NCBI RefSeq assembly: GCF_945859685.1
Contig: NC_079147.1
Span: 140,330,645-140,394,644 of the forward strand
Direction of reading: 5' to 3'
Length of the DNA stretch: 64,000 nucleotides
DNA from: Eupeodes corollae
Taxonomy: Eukaryota; Arthropoda; Insecta; Diptera; Syrphidae
Below the pieces are notes generated by a model, which worked only from the letters and a program-made list of their open reading frames with translations, made no database searches and was not told the origin of the DNA. Position 1 is the first letter of the stretch; every line of letters starts with the position of its first letter. Positions 34,440 to 45,407 of this stretch are shown here, in pieces. A program made the position numbers and the translations under genes.

Positions 34440-37400
34440 AGGTGACGCTACAGTCCTGTGTGAACCAGGGCCTCACCCAACAAACTTCTCCATCTAGCTC
34501 GGTCCCTAGCTAGATGTCTCCAGTTTCGCGCTCCAAGTTGGGTGAGGTCACCTTCCACTTGTGCGCGCCACCTGATCCGCGGTCTTCCTCTACTGCGCTG
34601 TCCTGTGGGTGCGGATTCGAAGACTTTCCGGGCCGGAGCATTGGTTTCCATGCGCTCTACGTGACCCAGCCATCTTAGTCGTTGGACTTTTACTCTTCTT
34701 GCTAAGTCTACGTCGCTGTACAGCCCGTACTGTTCGTCGTTCCATCTTCTCCTCCACTCCCCTTCGATGCATACGGGACCGTAGATCACACGAAGAACTT
34801 TTCTCTCGAAGCGACCCAAGGTGCTTTCATCCGCTTTTGTCATGGTCCATGCTTCTGCACCGTATAGCAGGACGGGGATGATAAGGGTCTTATATAGCAA
34901 CACTTTGGTCCCTCGAGAGAGGACATTACTACTCAATTGCTTTCTTAGTCCAAAGAAACAGCGGTTAGCAAGAGTTATTCTGCGTTTGATCTCAGCGCTG
35001 GTGTTGTTTTCTGCGTTTACAGCGGAGCCTAGGTAGACGAAGTCCTTGACTACCTCAAAGGTACGTCTGTCGATTGTGACGTTTTGACCAAAACGTCGGT
35101 GTTGTATGTCCTTTCTAGACGACAGCATGTACTTTGTTTTGCCCTCATTAACCGTTAAACCCATTTTGGCCGCCTCTGCCTCAATACTCACAAAAGCCCC
35201 ATTGACATCACGCTGAGTTCTTCCGATTATGTCAATGTCATCAGCATATGCCAGTAATTGGACAGACTTTTGAAAGATAGTGCCTCTAGTGTTGACGTGT
35301 GAGCTCTGCACTATTCTTTCAAGCACGATGTTAAAAAAATCGCATGACAGCGCATCATCTTGTCTAAAACCTTTTTTGACATCAAAAGGTTCTGTTAAGT
35401 TGTTTCCAACCTTTATGGAGCAGCGTGAATTCTCCATGGTCATCCTGCACAAACGGACGAGTTGGCAGGGATACCAAAACTAGACATGGCTCTATACAGC
35501 TCGTCCCTGTAGATGCTGTCATATGCGGCCTTGAAATCGATGAAAAGATGGTGGGTGTCGATTTGGTGCTCTTGAGTTTTTTCCAGGATCTGCCGTAATG
35601 TGAATATTTGATCAACTGTATACTTTCCTGGTCTAAAACCACACTGATAAGGACCTATCAGGTTGTTGACGATGGGCTTTAGACGTTCACATATTACGGC
35701 AGAGAAGATTTTATAGGCGATGTTAAGTAGACTAATTCCTCTATAGTTGGTGCAGTTTAGAGGGTCTCCTTTTTTCAGGATCTGGTAAACAATACTGAGG
35801 TTCCATTCATCGGGCATGTTTTCTTCCGACCATATCTTACAGATAAGTTGGTGCATGCTCCTAACCAACTTATCTCCAGCTGCTTCAAAGAGCTCGGCAT
35901 TCAAGCCATCTGCTCCAGCGGCTTTATTAGACTTCAACTTAGATATGGCAATCTTTACTTCGTCTAAGTCGGGAGGACGGGATTGTTGGCTTTCGTCGTT
36001 TATATCGAATGGGTCATCCTGCCTGACAGCGGGATTCAGTTCTTCGTCGCCGTTATACAGTCTGCAGAAGTGGTCCTTCCATATCCTTAGCATTGACTGC
36101 GGTTCCACTATGATGTTTCCACTTTCGTCTTTGCAGCCTTCGGTTCTAGGTTTATGTACCTGTGAATTTCGTTTCACCTGTTCATAAAACTTTCGAACCT
36201 CATTCCTGCTTTTATACCTCTCAACATCTTCGACCGCACGCTTCTCATGCCCTCTCTTTTTCCTTCTGAAAAGTCGGCGTTCCTCTCGCCTCTTCTGCTC
36301 ATAGAGCTCACGAGCAGCTCTCGTCCTTTTATGCACCGCCGCTTTGCGTGCCTGTTGTTTGGCTGCATTTGCCTGCCGACATTCCTCATCAAACCAGGGG
36401 TTCCTTCTTGGTGGCTGTTTGAAACCCAGCACATCAGAGGCGGCTTCTCTGATTGCATCTTGGCAATGTTGCCACTGGTTTTCGATACATTGTGTTGGCG
36501 GCAGAGAACTTCGAGAGAGGTTACTTGTCACTCGGTCGGAAAAGGATTTGGCGATCTCTGGCGATTGTAGCCGTTCGACGTTGTATCTTCTCCCAGCACC
36601 TCCCTGTTTTGCCTTGGGTCTGGAAATCCGAAGTGCTACCCTGGCTACAACGAGCTGGAAGCGTGTCTGGCGTCGATCGCAATATGGTCAATCTGGTTGA
36701 CGGTAGATTGATCTGGAGAAGTCCAAGTTCCTTTGTGGATGTTGAGGTGTGGAAAACGCGTACTGGCTACCATGACGTTTCGCCCCGCAGCAAAATCTAT
36801 GAGCCTGAATCCATTGTCGGAAGTGTTGTCGTGCAGGCTGTTCTTCCCGATTATTCCACCAAAGGTGTCTTCCCTTCCTAGCTTGGCATTAAAATCGCCC
36901 AGGACTATTTTAATATCGTAGCTAGGGCACTGCTCATATGTTTTGTCTAAGAGCTCGAAGAACATATCTTTGGTGTTGTCGTCTTTCTCTTCTGTGGGGG
37001 CGTGCGCGCATATCAGGCTAATGTTGCCGAATTTAGCCTTGATGCGTATGGTCATGAGGCGCTCATTGATGCGCCTATAGCTCAAGACTTCTTGCCTTAG
37101 TCTGCCTCCAATGACGAATCCGCATCCAAATAAGCGCTGTTGGTTTTCGTGGTAGCAGTCACCATAGTAAATATCGCAGTTTTTCATCCTCTTTTTGCCC
37201 GGCCCATCCCATCGTATTTACTGGATGGCGGTGATATCTGCTTTATATCGTTCTAGGGCCTCCGCTAATTCTTCGGCCGCACGTGGTCTGTTAAGGGACC
37301 TAACATTCCACGTGCATATCCGAAGTTCGTTGTCCTTTATTCGTTTGCGTTGGTTGTCAACAGTAAATCCGTCCGTATCCGAGGCTTGTTGGTGCTTCGC

Positions 37401-37690
37401 AACTTTGAAAGCTTTTATGTGGCCAGGAAGTCACCCCGACGCACAACCCCCAACCTGGAGGGCCAGATCCTAAGTATAACTCCAAGGATGGGGAGCCGGA
37501 TAAAACCGCCCCTTACAGGCCTGGGCTCCGAATAAGTCGAAGAAGCCCTATAAGATGTTCACTAAGTAGTTCAACCTTACTGGAACTGTAGACGCCACCG
37601 TTGATTCCATCTCGGGAATTCCTCCGCTGCCGTCTGGATAAGGAGAGGTGCCTTAGTGGAAACACCTCTCCCCACCTCTCTCGTTCGAAT
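34440..37690 (-). mobile_element. LINE group C, nearly full-length endonuclease-RT element
   Basis: From about 37345 down the minus strand reads ELRICTWNVRSL (start of an AP-type endonuclease), VLGDFNAKLG and TWTSPDQ...NQIDH (endonuclease), then a linker. RT blocks SNKAAGADGLNAELFEAAGD, NYRGISLLNIAYKIFSAVI, FIDFKAAYDSI and LLAYADDIDIIGR (YADD site) follow, with a C-terminus ending LGEALVHTGL at 34448. A stop (ITAIQ*IRWDG) and two frameshifts (between 36645 and 36531, and at about 35445) are the only breaks I see, so it is rather young. The 3' end is a TAAG-type tail at 34430-34440. RTE-like by domain order; clade not proven. Confidence 0.9.
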
Positions 37691-37899
37691 GTTAATTCTA
37701 ATACAAAATACATTTCCTGTAACCTTTTTTCCTTTTTTACTCTTCAATATACTTGTTGCTTGAACTTTACTTAGCGTCGTTTTATTTAATCTTTGGACAT
37801 CTTCTTTCATAACTCTGAAATTCTACAAGCCTTGTAAATAGCCAACTTTTAAGGAAAACTGTGTTTTGTAGGTAGCAACATCTAAAAAAGTAAAAAAAC

Positions 37900-38035
37900 T
37901 TTATTCATATAACGAGCATTTGATTTTTAATTACGGATTCCTTTTGTTTGTTTTAACTTTATTTTATACATAAGTTTAGGTCTTCTATTTATCGATTAAG
38001 ACAATACGAAGTCTGTCGGGTCAGCTAGTTTTTAG
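37900..38035 (+). other. Possible Helitron 3' terminus
   Basis: The block ends CGAAGTCTGTCGGGTCAGCTAG followed by T-rich DNA; a CTAG-type end is usual for Helitrons. It would close the Helitron remains at 31485-32300, now split by other insertions. Based on the end sequence only. Confidence 0.3.
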
Positions 38036-38291
38036 ATACAATTCTTGAGAGAAATTTAAAAAAGTTGTTTCTAGTAAATGTTGGCTTGAATCTGGCATAA
38101 ATCGACTCAACTTCACGATGAGTTCCTATTTCTTTAATTTTACTTACAAAACTCGAGAAATTATATTTGAGAAAAACAAAACTTACGTCAACTAAGGCGT
38201 ATAAGTATTTTAATTCTAGCGTGTAAATAATTATGAGATAAAAAGTAAATTAAATATGTATATAGTTTAAATAGTATTGTATTTATATTAC

Positions 38292-38398
38292 CTCATCAAA
38301 TGTCATCAAGAAAAATTCATCGCTTCTTGTGACTTCTTGAAAATGCTTAAAAACGTATTCACATGCAAATTCTTCGAGCCTCGGTAATGAATGATTTT
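38292..38398 (-). CDS. BTB-kelch gene A, exon 4
   Basis: A 107-nt exon between CATTTCAG|AAAATC (phase 1) and GATGAG|GTAATA (phase 0). It encodes NHSLPRLEEFACEYVFKHFQ and on to FFLMTFDE, the linker helix that leads from BTB into BACK. Its length and phases equal those of exon 61573-61679 of the second gene. It is isolated between introns of 6408 and 6920 bp. Confidence 0.85.
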
Positions 38399-38810
38399 CT
38401 GAAATGAAAAATGAAAATGAGTATTTATCTAAATGTTAAATATTTTAAATTTAAAAATAGTTTAACACTTTACTAAGGAAAGAAATGTTAAGAAATTGTA
38501 AGTTACATACAGTTATGTGCAAAATAAAAGATATTTCGTTGTAGTTAAGTAACTTAATCATTTTAAAAGAAGGAGACCTTTCGTCACATCCGGTATTTCT
38601 GATTTTTTGGTTACTAGAAATTAATAGTAAAAGCTTTGAACCTTGAGTGAATAACTAAAGCTGTCGACAAATTGACGCGTTAATTCCCAGAAGGAGAATA
38701 TTTTTTAGAAAAATCATTGTGTTTGATTTTAAGTCCAACAATTTACATATTATTCGAACCTTAAGTTGTGTTTGTAGATATAACAGAATACAGTTATTAA
38801 GAGGTTGGCC

Positions 38811-39960
38811 GATGCTCTGTGTTCTGGTGAAAACCGCAGCTTGTTTGAAGCTTGGTTGAGGAAATAAACCAAGCGAAAGATAATTTCAGATTGGCTAGGT
38901 CGAAATTCTGTAATTTTACTTTTTGAAATAGTTTTGAAAATCCTCCTGTTTTTCGATGCTCTGTATTATGGTGAAAACAGCATCTTCTTAGAGGCTTGGT
39001 TGAGGAAATAGATCAACCGAAAGATATTTTGAGATTGGCTGGGTCGAAATTCTGTAATTTTACATTTTGACGAATTTTTTCGAAACGAGAGTTCGCAGAA
39101 ACTTTTGGTTTGCAGTTGGGGGTACAGTACTAAAGTATCTTTCGTTTGAAGTGTATCCCGTGGGAAATAGTGTTGAAAATACTCTTTTTTTTCGGCAAGG
39201 GCCCACGATTTTTTCGAGAAACTGAAAAAATCATTTTTGAAATGTATGCGTCAATTGAAAGGTGGATCGATGCTCTGTGATATAGTGAAAACCGCATCTT
39301 GGCAATCGAAAGATAATTTATGACGGGCTGGGTCGAAATTATGTAATCTTACTTTTCTACGAATTTTTCCGAAACGAGTGCTCGCAGAAACTTTTGGTTT
39401 GCAGTTTGTGGTAGAGTATTAAAGTACCTTTCGTTTGATGTGTATCTCGATTGGGTGGAAAATAGTTTTGAAAACACTCCATTTTTTCGGCAAGGGGTTA
39501 ACCCACGATTTTTTCGAAAAACTGACACAAATCGTTTTTGAAATTTAAGCATCAATTGAAAGGTTTTTCGATTCTCTGTATTATGGTGAAAACCGCAACT
39601 TGTTTGAGGAAATAGATCAACCGAAATATAATTTGAGATTGGCTGGGTCGAAATTTTTTAATTTTACTTTTTGACGAATTTTTTCGAAACAAGAGCTCGC
39701 AGAAACTTTTGGTTTGCAGTTGAGGGTAGAGTTTTAAAATACCTTTCGTTTGACATGTAACTTGATTGGGTGGTAAATAGTTTTGAAAATACTTCTTTTT
39801 TTCGGCAAGGGGTTGTTAGCCCACGATTTTTCAAAAAAAAAACTGAAAAAAAACATTTTTGAGATTTATGCATCAATTGAAAGGTTTTTCGATGCTCTGT
39901 AGTATGGCGAAAACAGCATCTTGTTTGAGGCTTGGTTGAAAAAATAGAACAACCGAAAGA
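38811..39960. repeat. Tandem repeat of about 312 bp
   Basis: The word GATGCTCTGT starts units at 38811, 38955, 39269, 39570 (one mismatch) and 39891. Spacing is 144, then 314, 301 and 321 bp, so the first unit is shortened. Shared parts include GAGATTGGCTGGGTCGAAAT, GCAGAAACTTTTGGTTTGCA and CCACGATTTTTTCGA. The array resumes at 42231-42390 after the insertion at 39964-42227. No coding role is evident. Confidence 0.85.
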
Positions 39961-40386
39961 TGACACTTGTCAACACTGTTTTTGTCACACGAACTTTGTG
40001 ATGATTTTTATTTATGTTGATGTACCCTCATTCAAAAATAAATCATTATTTTGTATCAGTCACATCCAGTTTTTTTGTGACAGCTACATATTCATTTCTG
40101 ACCTCATTTACGTGTTTTTATTTGTGCTTGGTTACACTAGCGCAAAAAAGAATGGCTGAGTTCCAAAATGTAAAATAAAAGTATTGATGCGGCAGTAAAA
40201 CCCTATTCATACGCATCAGCTACAAAAACCAGCTCCTTTTTAAGCATTTAACTGTTTATAAGTTTGGAGGTTTGCTTAGTTCCAAAACTCAACGTAACCA
40301 TGTTTACAAAGTAGAAAGTTAATAAACGCATCCGATACGTAGTCGATGCGCATTACTAAGTCCCGGTCTACATTGAACGACTTTTG

Positions 40387-40486
40387 CAGTGCCGACAAAA
40401 ATTTTCGTGTGTGATTGAGAGGTACAGAAGACATGTTGTACCTCTCAATCGCACACAATTACAACAACAAATTTTTGTCGGCACTG
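40387..40486. repeat. 100-bp hairpin with CAGTGCCGACAAAAA ends
   Basis: CAGTGCCGACAAAAATTT (40387-40404) is exactly inverted at 40469-40486. Inside, TGTGTGATTGAGAGGTAC pairs with GTACCTCTCAATCGCACACA with one mismatch, across a loop of about 12 bases. It could be a tiny MITE nested in the larger element, just before its coding region. Confidence 0.75.
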
Positions 40487-40509
40487 GAAAAATTGTTCCA
40501 TCAAATAAA

Positions 40510-42035
40510 TTAATGTCGCGAAAGTATTCTAGTAACCCAGACAGTTTTTGTTATGTGTGTGGAGAATTATTTTTTACATCTCAGCGTCGGAAATTTACGC
40601 CGTTAATTGAAAAGTGCTATTCAGACTATTTCGGTTTTCCTGTACGCCACCAAAAAAAACCCTGGGTTCCACATATATGTTGTTCAACGTGTGTTAGACT
40701 CCTATTAGTTGGTCCAAACAAGAATCTAGACATTTGGCTTTTGGTATACCAATGATTTGGACGGAACCAAAGGATCATGTAAGTGATTGTTATTTTTGTT
40801 TGATTCAAACAAACATAACAACTAAGTCTAAACACACTGTCCAGTACTCAATCGTGTCATCGGCCAACAGACCAATCCTACACGGCACCGAATTGCCTGT
40901 GCCAAAGCCTCCAAATCAAGCAGAAAGTCTGGATTCTGTTCCTTGTCTGGAATTTGTTCTTATCCAACAAAGTCGGATATCTGAAGAGAGTGACCCAAAG
41001 TATGAGCCGCCAACTTCAAAAGAACCGCATTTATTGACACAAAGTGATTTAAACGATTTAGTACGCGATTTGAACTTGTCAAAAAAACAGGCTGAGATTT
41101 TGGGGTCTAGATTAAACGACTAGAAAATAATTTCTCCTGGTACGAAAATTTCTTATTTCCGACATCGTGACGAAGAAATGAAACCTTACTTTTCTAAAGC
41201 AGATGATTTAGTCTATTGTAATAACATCCCTGTGGTGATGAATTTTTTAAATTTTGAATCACACACAATGGAAACAAATTTCCTTCAGTGCCGGTTTTTG
41301 TGGAGATTTTAAAGTCATTGCTCTTTTGCTTGAGCTACATCTTGGTTACACAAAACATTGCTGTTTCATTTGCGAATGGGACAGCAGAGACAGAGAAAGT
41401 CACTACACAAAGAAAGTAGGGCCCAAGCGTGAATCACTTACTCCAGGACAGAAAATGATGAATGTTAAAAATGATTCTTTAGTGAACGCTGAGGACATAC
41501 TTTTACCACCATTGCATATTAAGCTTGGCCTGATGAAACACTTTGTAAAAGCTATGCCTAAAGATGGCAGTGGGTTCTTATACCTGAAAGAGAAACTCCC
41601 TAAACTCAGCGAGGCAAAAATTAAAGAGGGAATATTTGTTGGTCCACAAATACGGGAACTAATGAATGATACAAATTTTGAAGGAAAGCTGAATTATCAG
41701 GAAAAAGTCGCCTGGAAATGTTTTATGAATGTTGTCCAAAATTTTCTAGGAAACCATAAAGCGGAAAATTATAAAGACTTAATCAGTGAGCTTTTAATTT
41801 CATACAAGGCTTTGGGATGTAATATGTCTTTAAAAATACATATGATGTACTCTCATCTAGATGTTTTTCCCGAAAATTTGGGTGCTGTGAGCGATTAACA
41901 GGACGAGAGATTTCATCAGGACATTTCTTTCATAGAAAAGCGCTATCAAGGGAAGTGGAGTCCAGGAATGCTAGCAGATTACTGCTGGGGAATTAAAAGG
42001 GACCTACCAGAAGCCATACATTCAAGCAAGTTATA
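40510..42035 (+). pseudogene. Broken copy of an unnamed, highly repeated arthropod protein, probably a transposase
   Basis: The start region reads SFCYVCGELFFTSQRRKFTP, then WVPHICCSTCVRLL (two CxxC-type zinc sites), and, after a +1 shift near 40735, FGIPMIWTEPKDHVSDCYFC. LNDLVRDLNLSKKQAEILGS follows, then a stop at 41121. The frame is picked up again at HNGNKFPSVPV (near 41265) and CGDFKVIALLLELHLGYTKH with CFICEWDSR, PPLHIKLGLMKHFVKA, and after a stop at 41896 DERFHQDISFIEKRYQGKW. Compared with my memory of the family, the parts before HNGNK and between SVPV and CGDFK are deleted, removing the likely first catalytic Asp. I know this family only as uncharacterised. The DDE reading (D in CGDFK, CxxC, E in DERFHQD) is inference. 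Confidence 0.7.
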
Positions 42036-42230
42036 AATATTTATTTTACATTACGAAATATTTTTTTATGTTACTGATTTTTGAACTTTTCATAAAAATA
42101 TAAATCTTGATGTCACAAAATAACCTGATTTATCAATTTTTTTTCTGATGTTCGGTGGCCATAGTACAATCAAAATCTGGTACAAGTTTACGTGTGACAA
42201 AAAAAGTTTGAATTTTGTTGACCAGTGTAA

Positions 42231-42390
42231 TTTGAGATTGGCTGGGTCAAAATTCTGTAATTTTACTTTTTGAAATAGTGTTGAAAGTACTCCTTTTTTC
42301 GGCAAGGGGTTAGTCCACGATTTTTTCGAAAAACTGAAAAAAAAAATAATTTTTGCATAAATAGATAGGTGGGCCGATGCACTGTTATGG
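42231..42390. repeat. Continuation of the 312-bp tandem repeat
   Basis: From TAATTTGAGATTGGCTGGGT this matches the middle of a unit at 38811-39960 and runs to GATGCACTGT, with an internal deletion. It is the half unit displaced by the insertion at 39964-42227. Confidence 0.85.
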
Positions 42391-42929
42391 GCCCTCCCTC
42401 TCAACAAAGGGGAGGATATGGACCCCCCATCCCATACTATTTTTTGTTACTTCAGTATTAATTTAGCTAATTTTTTAATAACTTTATTCTGAAAACGAGT
42501 GCACCTTAAAATCGTAGAAAATGACTGTAGGTATAAGGCTTTATTCTCGTATATACTTATTAACGAAGAAAGCAACCAGAAAAAAATAACTAAAAAATCT
42601 TGGTCTTGGTTTTTGAAACAAAAATTATTAAAATAAATATTCAAGTTAAAAAGATGAGATGCACAACTGAGTCCTACAAACTTGCTCATGAATCCAAGGA
42701 GGCTGTTTAAAAATAATTAATTAATTTTTGTATATACCAATTCTTTTTGTCAATTTTAGTTTAAAAATATTTTTAGTATGCGGTTATTTAGAGACATTTT
42801 GATTTCGAAAAAAAAATGATGTTTCAATCAAAAAATTAAAAAAGAGGCTGGGATGCGACCCACACTGATATCTTCCCATCCTATCTGTCGATTTGTCTTG
42901 CTTAAAAGTTTGTCTATATGTATGTATGT

Positions 42930-43460
42930 ACTCGCATCAATTTTTACCAAATTTGCGTACTATTTTTTGTAGATTTTATTTTTTTATGAAAAAAACGAAT
43001 TGTTGGATTTTTATACACAAATTACTGAATATCGAAAACAATATTTTCTGTGAAATAACATAAGTTTGAAGCCAATATTTCAAATTTTTGAAATATTTGA
43101 GTCGAAAATCAATTTTTACCAACTTTTGTTATTTTTTTTTTAGGTTTTTAATTTTTTGTATAAAAACTGTCAATTCGATTTTTTTCAAAATTTTACTGAA
43201 TGTTAACAACAATATTTTTTGAAGGATAAAAGTAGTTTAAAGCCAATATCTACAAATTTTGAAAATTTGAGTCGAAAATCAATTTTTACCAACTTTTATA
43301 CATTTTTTTTTAGATCAAAATTTTATAAGATGTCAAAAACATTATTCTTCGTCGCACAAAATTGTTTTGGAGTTAAAATCATATTTTAGTCGTAAAATGT
43401 TGGAGGTGACAAATTTTTTTTCAGGTTTTTTGATTTATAAAAAAAAACCGTTAAATGGAT
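42930..43460. repeat. Diverged 170-bp tandem repeat
   Basis: The word GTCGAAAATCAATTTTTACC occurs at 43101 and 43271, and a variant lies near 42932, so the unit is about 170 bp. A shorter variant follows near 43390. Each unit has a T-run then a stretch of TTTTCAAAAT type. It is followed near 43720-43750 by a short ACGGACGT-type microsatellite. Confidence 0.55.
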
Positions 43461-44806
43461 TTTTTTCAAAAAATATACTTCTTTGATATCACGTTACAAT
43501 TTATTATATAAAATTTAATTCAAGTCTCTAGCGTTTTTGGTTCGTAAGATATTTAGGGTTAACCAAAATGTTCACCTTTTTTCAAACTGCTATGAAAAAA
43601 AAACACCCACGCAATTTTCTTGAGAGCCCTTTCTGCATCTTTCTGCCTTATTATCTGTATAACAAAATTTATTTGAAATCGATATCTCTTCTGGTTCTTG
43701 AGCTATGGACGACGAAAAAAACGTCACGAACGTACGGACGTACGGACGGAGATCTTTCTAAAAATCTTTTATTTCGACTCTAGTGACTTTGAAACGTCGA
43801 GAAATGTTAAAATTTTCAATTTGACGAATCGGACCCATTACAATTACTTCCTATGGGAAGTTAATAATGACAGTACAAGAGTTTGTGCAGAAAAAACTGA
43901 TTGAAATCGGTTGATTAGTTCTCGACAAAATTTAAAAATAAAATAACGGCTCTGTGGGGGAACCTTTTTGAGCAATATAAAAGTTTTGTTTTAATATTAA
44001 AAGACACAGAAAAACAAATTTTGCGAAAATTTACAATAATAAAAATGTATTGATTTTTTTTTTTTGAGAACATTTAAATTTTCAATTTCTTACCAAAAAA
44101 TTGTATGGGTACTACCGTTATTTTTACTGAAAAAAACGCCTGACACAAATCGGGTCAAAAACTAAATTTACAAATTTAAAGTCAATCGATCCAATGCTTT
44201 AGGCAGTATAAGCCGGACAAACGCACAGACAGAAGGATGGAATCGAAGGACCCACTTTTTTCAACTTGTCTACCATCGTAATGTCATATTTCATTTAAAT
44301 CTCGAATTCGAAATTATTACGAATGCAAAAATTGCACATTTGCGTTGGCTTGTTTTTGTGTCTCCGCAAATTAATGGGACAATCGCACATGCACGGAAAC
44401 TGTCAAAAAAAGTATGCGAAGGTGTTCAGAAGATATGCAAAAAAGCTGCACACTAATATGAATTCTCGCCATCGCACATTATCCGAAAACAATTTGCGTG
44501 CGTATGGAGACTGTTTTAAAAGGATGTTCAGATGATATGCGTCAATAGTCGTTAGCTATGACGTAAAAATTACGTCAGAACCTCAAATGTTTGCGGCTTT
44601 TTATACGTATTCGGTATTTGTCTAATTTTTGTATACATCGAGAATTTAGTTTCTAGGGAACTTCGTTTAAATTCCAACTTAGGTAAAAGGCCACATTCAA
44701 ATTTACAAAAAACACTGCCAAAGGAATGAAAACGTTTTTGAAAGGAATTTTAAAAACCATAGCGCTCGTTAGAAAACTATATAAATACAACTATGTAAGT
44801 AAATAC
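43461..44806. other. Intron sequence of kelch gene A without a named element
   Basis: Rightmost part of the 6408-bp intron 3. It is AT-rich with short open frames that carry no motif. Confidence 0.4.
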
Positions 44807-45043
44807 CTCCAAATTTTTTAACTCCAAGGCAGTTGCTGGCATCGAGTGCTTTGACTATAAAATCACAACATCTCTCTTCAATCCAATCGATCTGAAGAAA
44901 CGAAGCAGTTGCTAAAAGAGTCTGGACGTTCATATGATTCACTATTAACTGTCCAGTGTAGATATAGTCAAGAATAACCTTTAGACAATCTGGTTCGATG
45001 TCATTAAGAACTATCTCCTTTTTATCGCTCTCTGGAAAATGAC
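44807..45043 (-). CDS. BTB-kelch gene A, exon 3 (second half of BTB)
   Basis: The acceptor CTTGTAG|GTCATTT completes a Gly codon and the donor TTTGGAG|GTATTT is in phase 1. It encodes GHFPESDKKEIVLNDIEPDC, then VILDYIYTGQLIVN and LATASFLQIDWIEERCCDFI. It ends NCLGVKKFG. These are BTB helices A3-A6 and the start of the 3-box region. The length of 237 nt equals exon 61741-61977 of the second gene. Confidence 0.92.
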
Positions 45044-45122
45044 CTACAAGCGTATAATTGCAAATATTGAACAAATTTTCGATACAAATCGCAATAAACA
45101 ATCAACGTAAACAACAACATAC

Positions 45123-45219
45123 CGCTAAACATTGCAAGGAAATACAAACTGGCTGCCGAAAGGACATTCTTATGCACATTGAATTTCTGATCCCCAGCAG
45201 TAAGAACAGTGTCGCAGAG
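45123..45219 (-). CDS. BTB-kelch gene A, exon 2 (first half of BTB)
   Basis: Between ATTTATAG|CTCTGC (phase 0) and TTTAGCG|GTATGT (phase 1). It encodes LCDTVLTAGDQKFNVHKNVL and SAASLYFLAMFSG, the classic BTB core with the conserved Asp (CD-x-V-L) and His-Lys of the charged pocket. Introns on both sides are 79-80 bp. Confidence 0.92.
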
Positions 45220-45299
45220 CTATAAATTTAATAACAAATCAGTGAATAACTATAATTGATTGTTTTAATATTCGCGTGGAATCACCCACTGTACCGTAC

Positions 45300-45407
45300 C
45301 TGGCTGTCCTTTCGCTGTTCATTGAGTCGCAACAAAATACCATCACTATGTTGGCAATTTGTGAATTTTGTGCCAACTTTGTCGACGTTTTCCAACTTTT
45401 TGTCCAT
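45300..45407 (-). CDS. BTB-kelch gene A, exon 1 with start codon
   Basis: The ATG at 45407-45405 opens MDKKLENVDKVGTKF, and the exon ends LNEQRKDSQ with donor GCCAG|GTACGG in phase 0. It joins to LCDTVL in exon 2. A TGA lies in frame two codons before the ATG, which fixes the start if the transcript runs straight through. The 36 residues encoded here are the usual short lead ahead of a BTB domain. Confidence 0.85.

Larger units (their letters stand above)
39964..42227 (+). mobile_element. 2.26-kb DNA transposon with CACT ends, CMC-like, in the tandem repeat
   Basis: Left end CACTTGTCAACA and reversed right end CACTGGTCAACA match at 11 of 12. After a short unequal gap both sides share TTTTTGTCACACG (39979-39991 and 42191-42203). 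Left flank is GAAAGATGA and right flank TAATTTGAG. The uninterrupted repeat units nearby read GAAAGATAATTTGAG, so the target duplication is TAA (left copy mutated to TGA). CACT ends with a 3-bp duplication are usual for CMC elements. It carries the broken protein described at 40510-42035 and a 100-bp hairpin. Confidence 0.75.

Noticed and set aside
36247..36881. Plus-strand frames of 107-142 codons over LINE group C
   Set aside because: They are antisense shadows of the endonuclease-RT frame.
38811..39960. CRISPR-like array
   Set aside because: Units are about 312 bp, repeated over their whole length and in an insect intron. There are no short repeats with unique spacers.
39349..39966. Similar minus-strand frames of 68 and 100 codons in neighbouring repeat units
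   Set aside because: The likeness follows from the DNA repeat; other units do not keep the frame open, so there is no sign of coding selection.
40387..40486. microRNA precursor
   Set aside because: The stem is too long and too perfect, with transposon-like ends; an inverted-repeat element explains it better.
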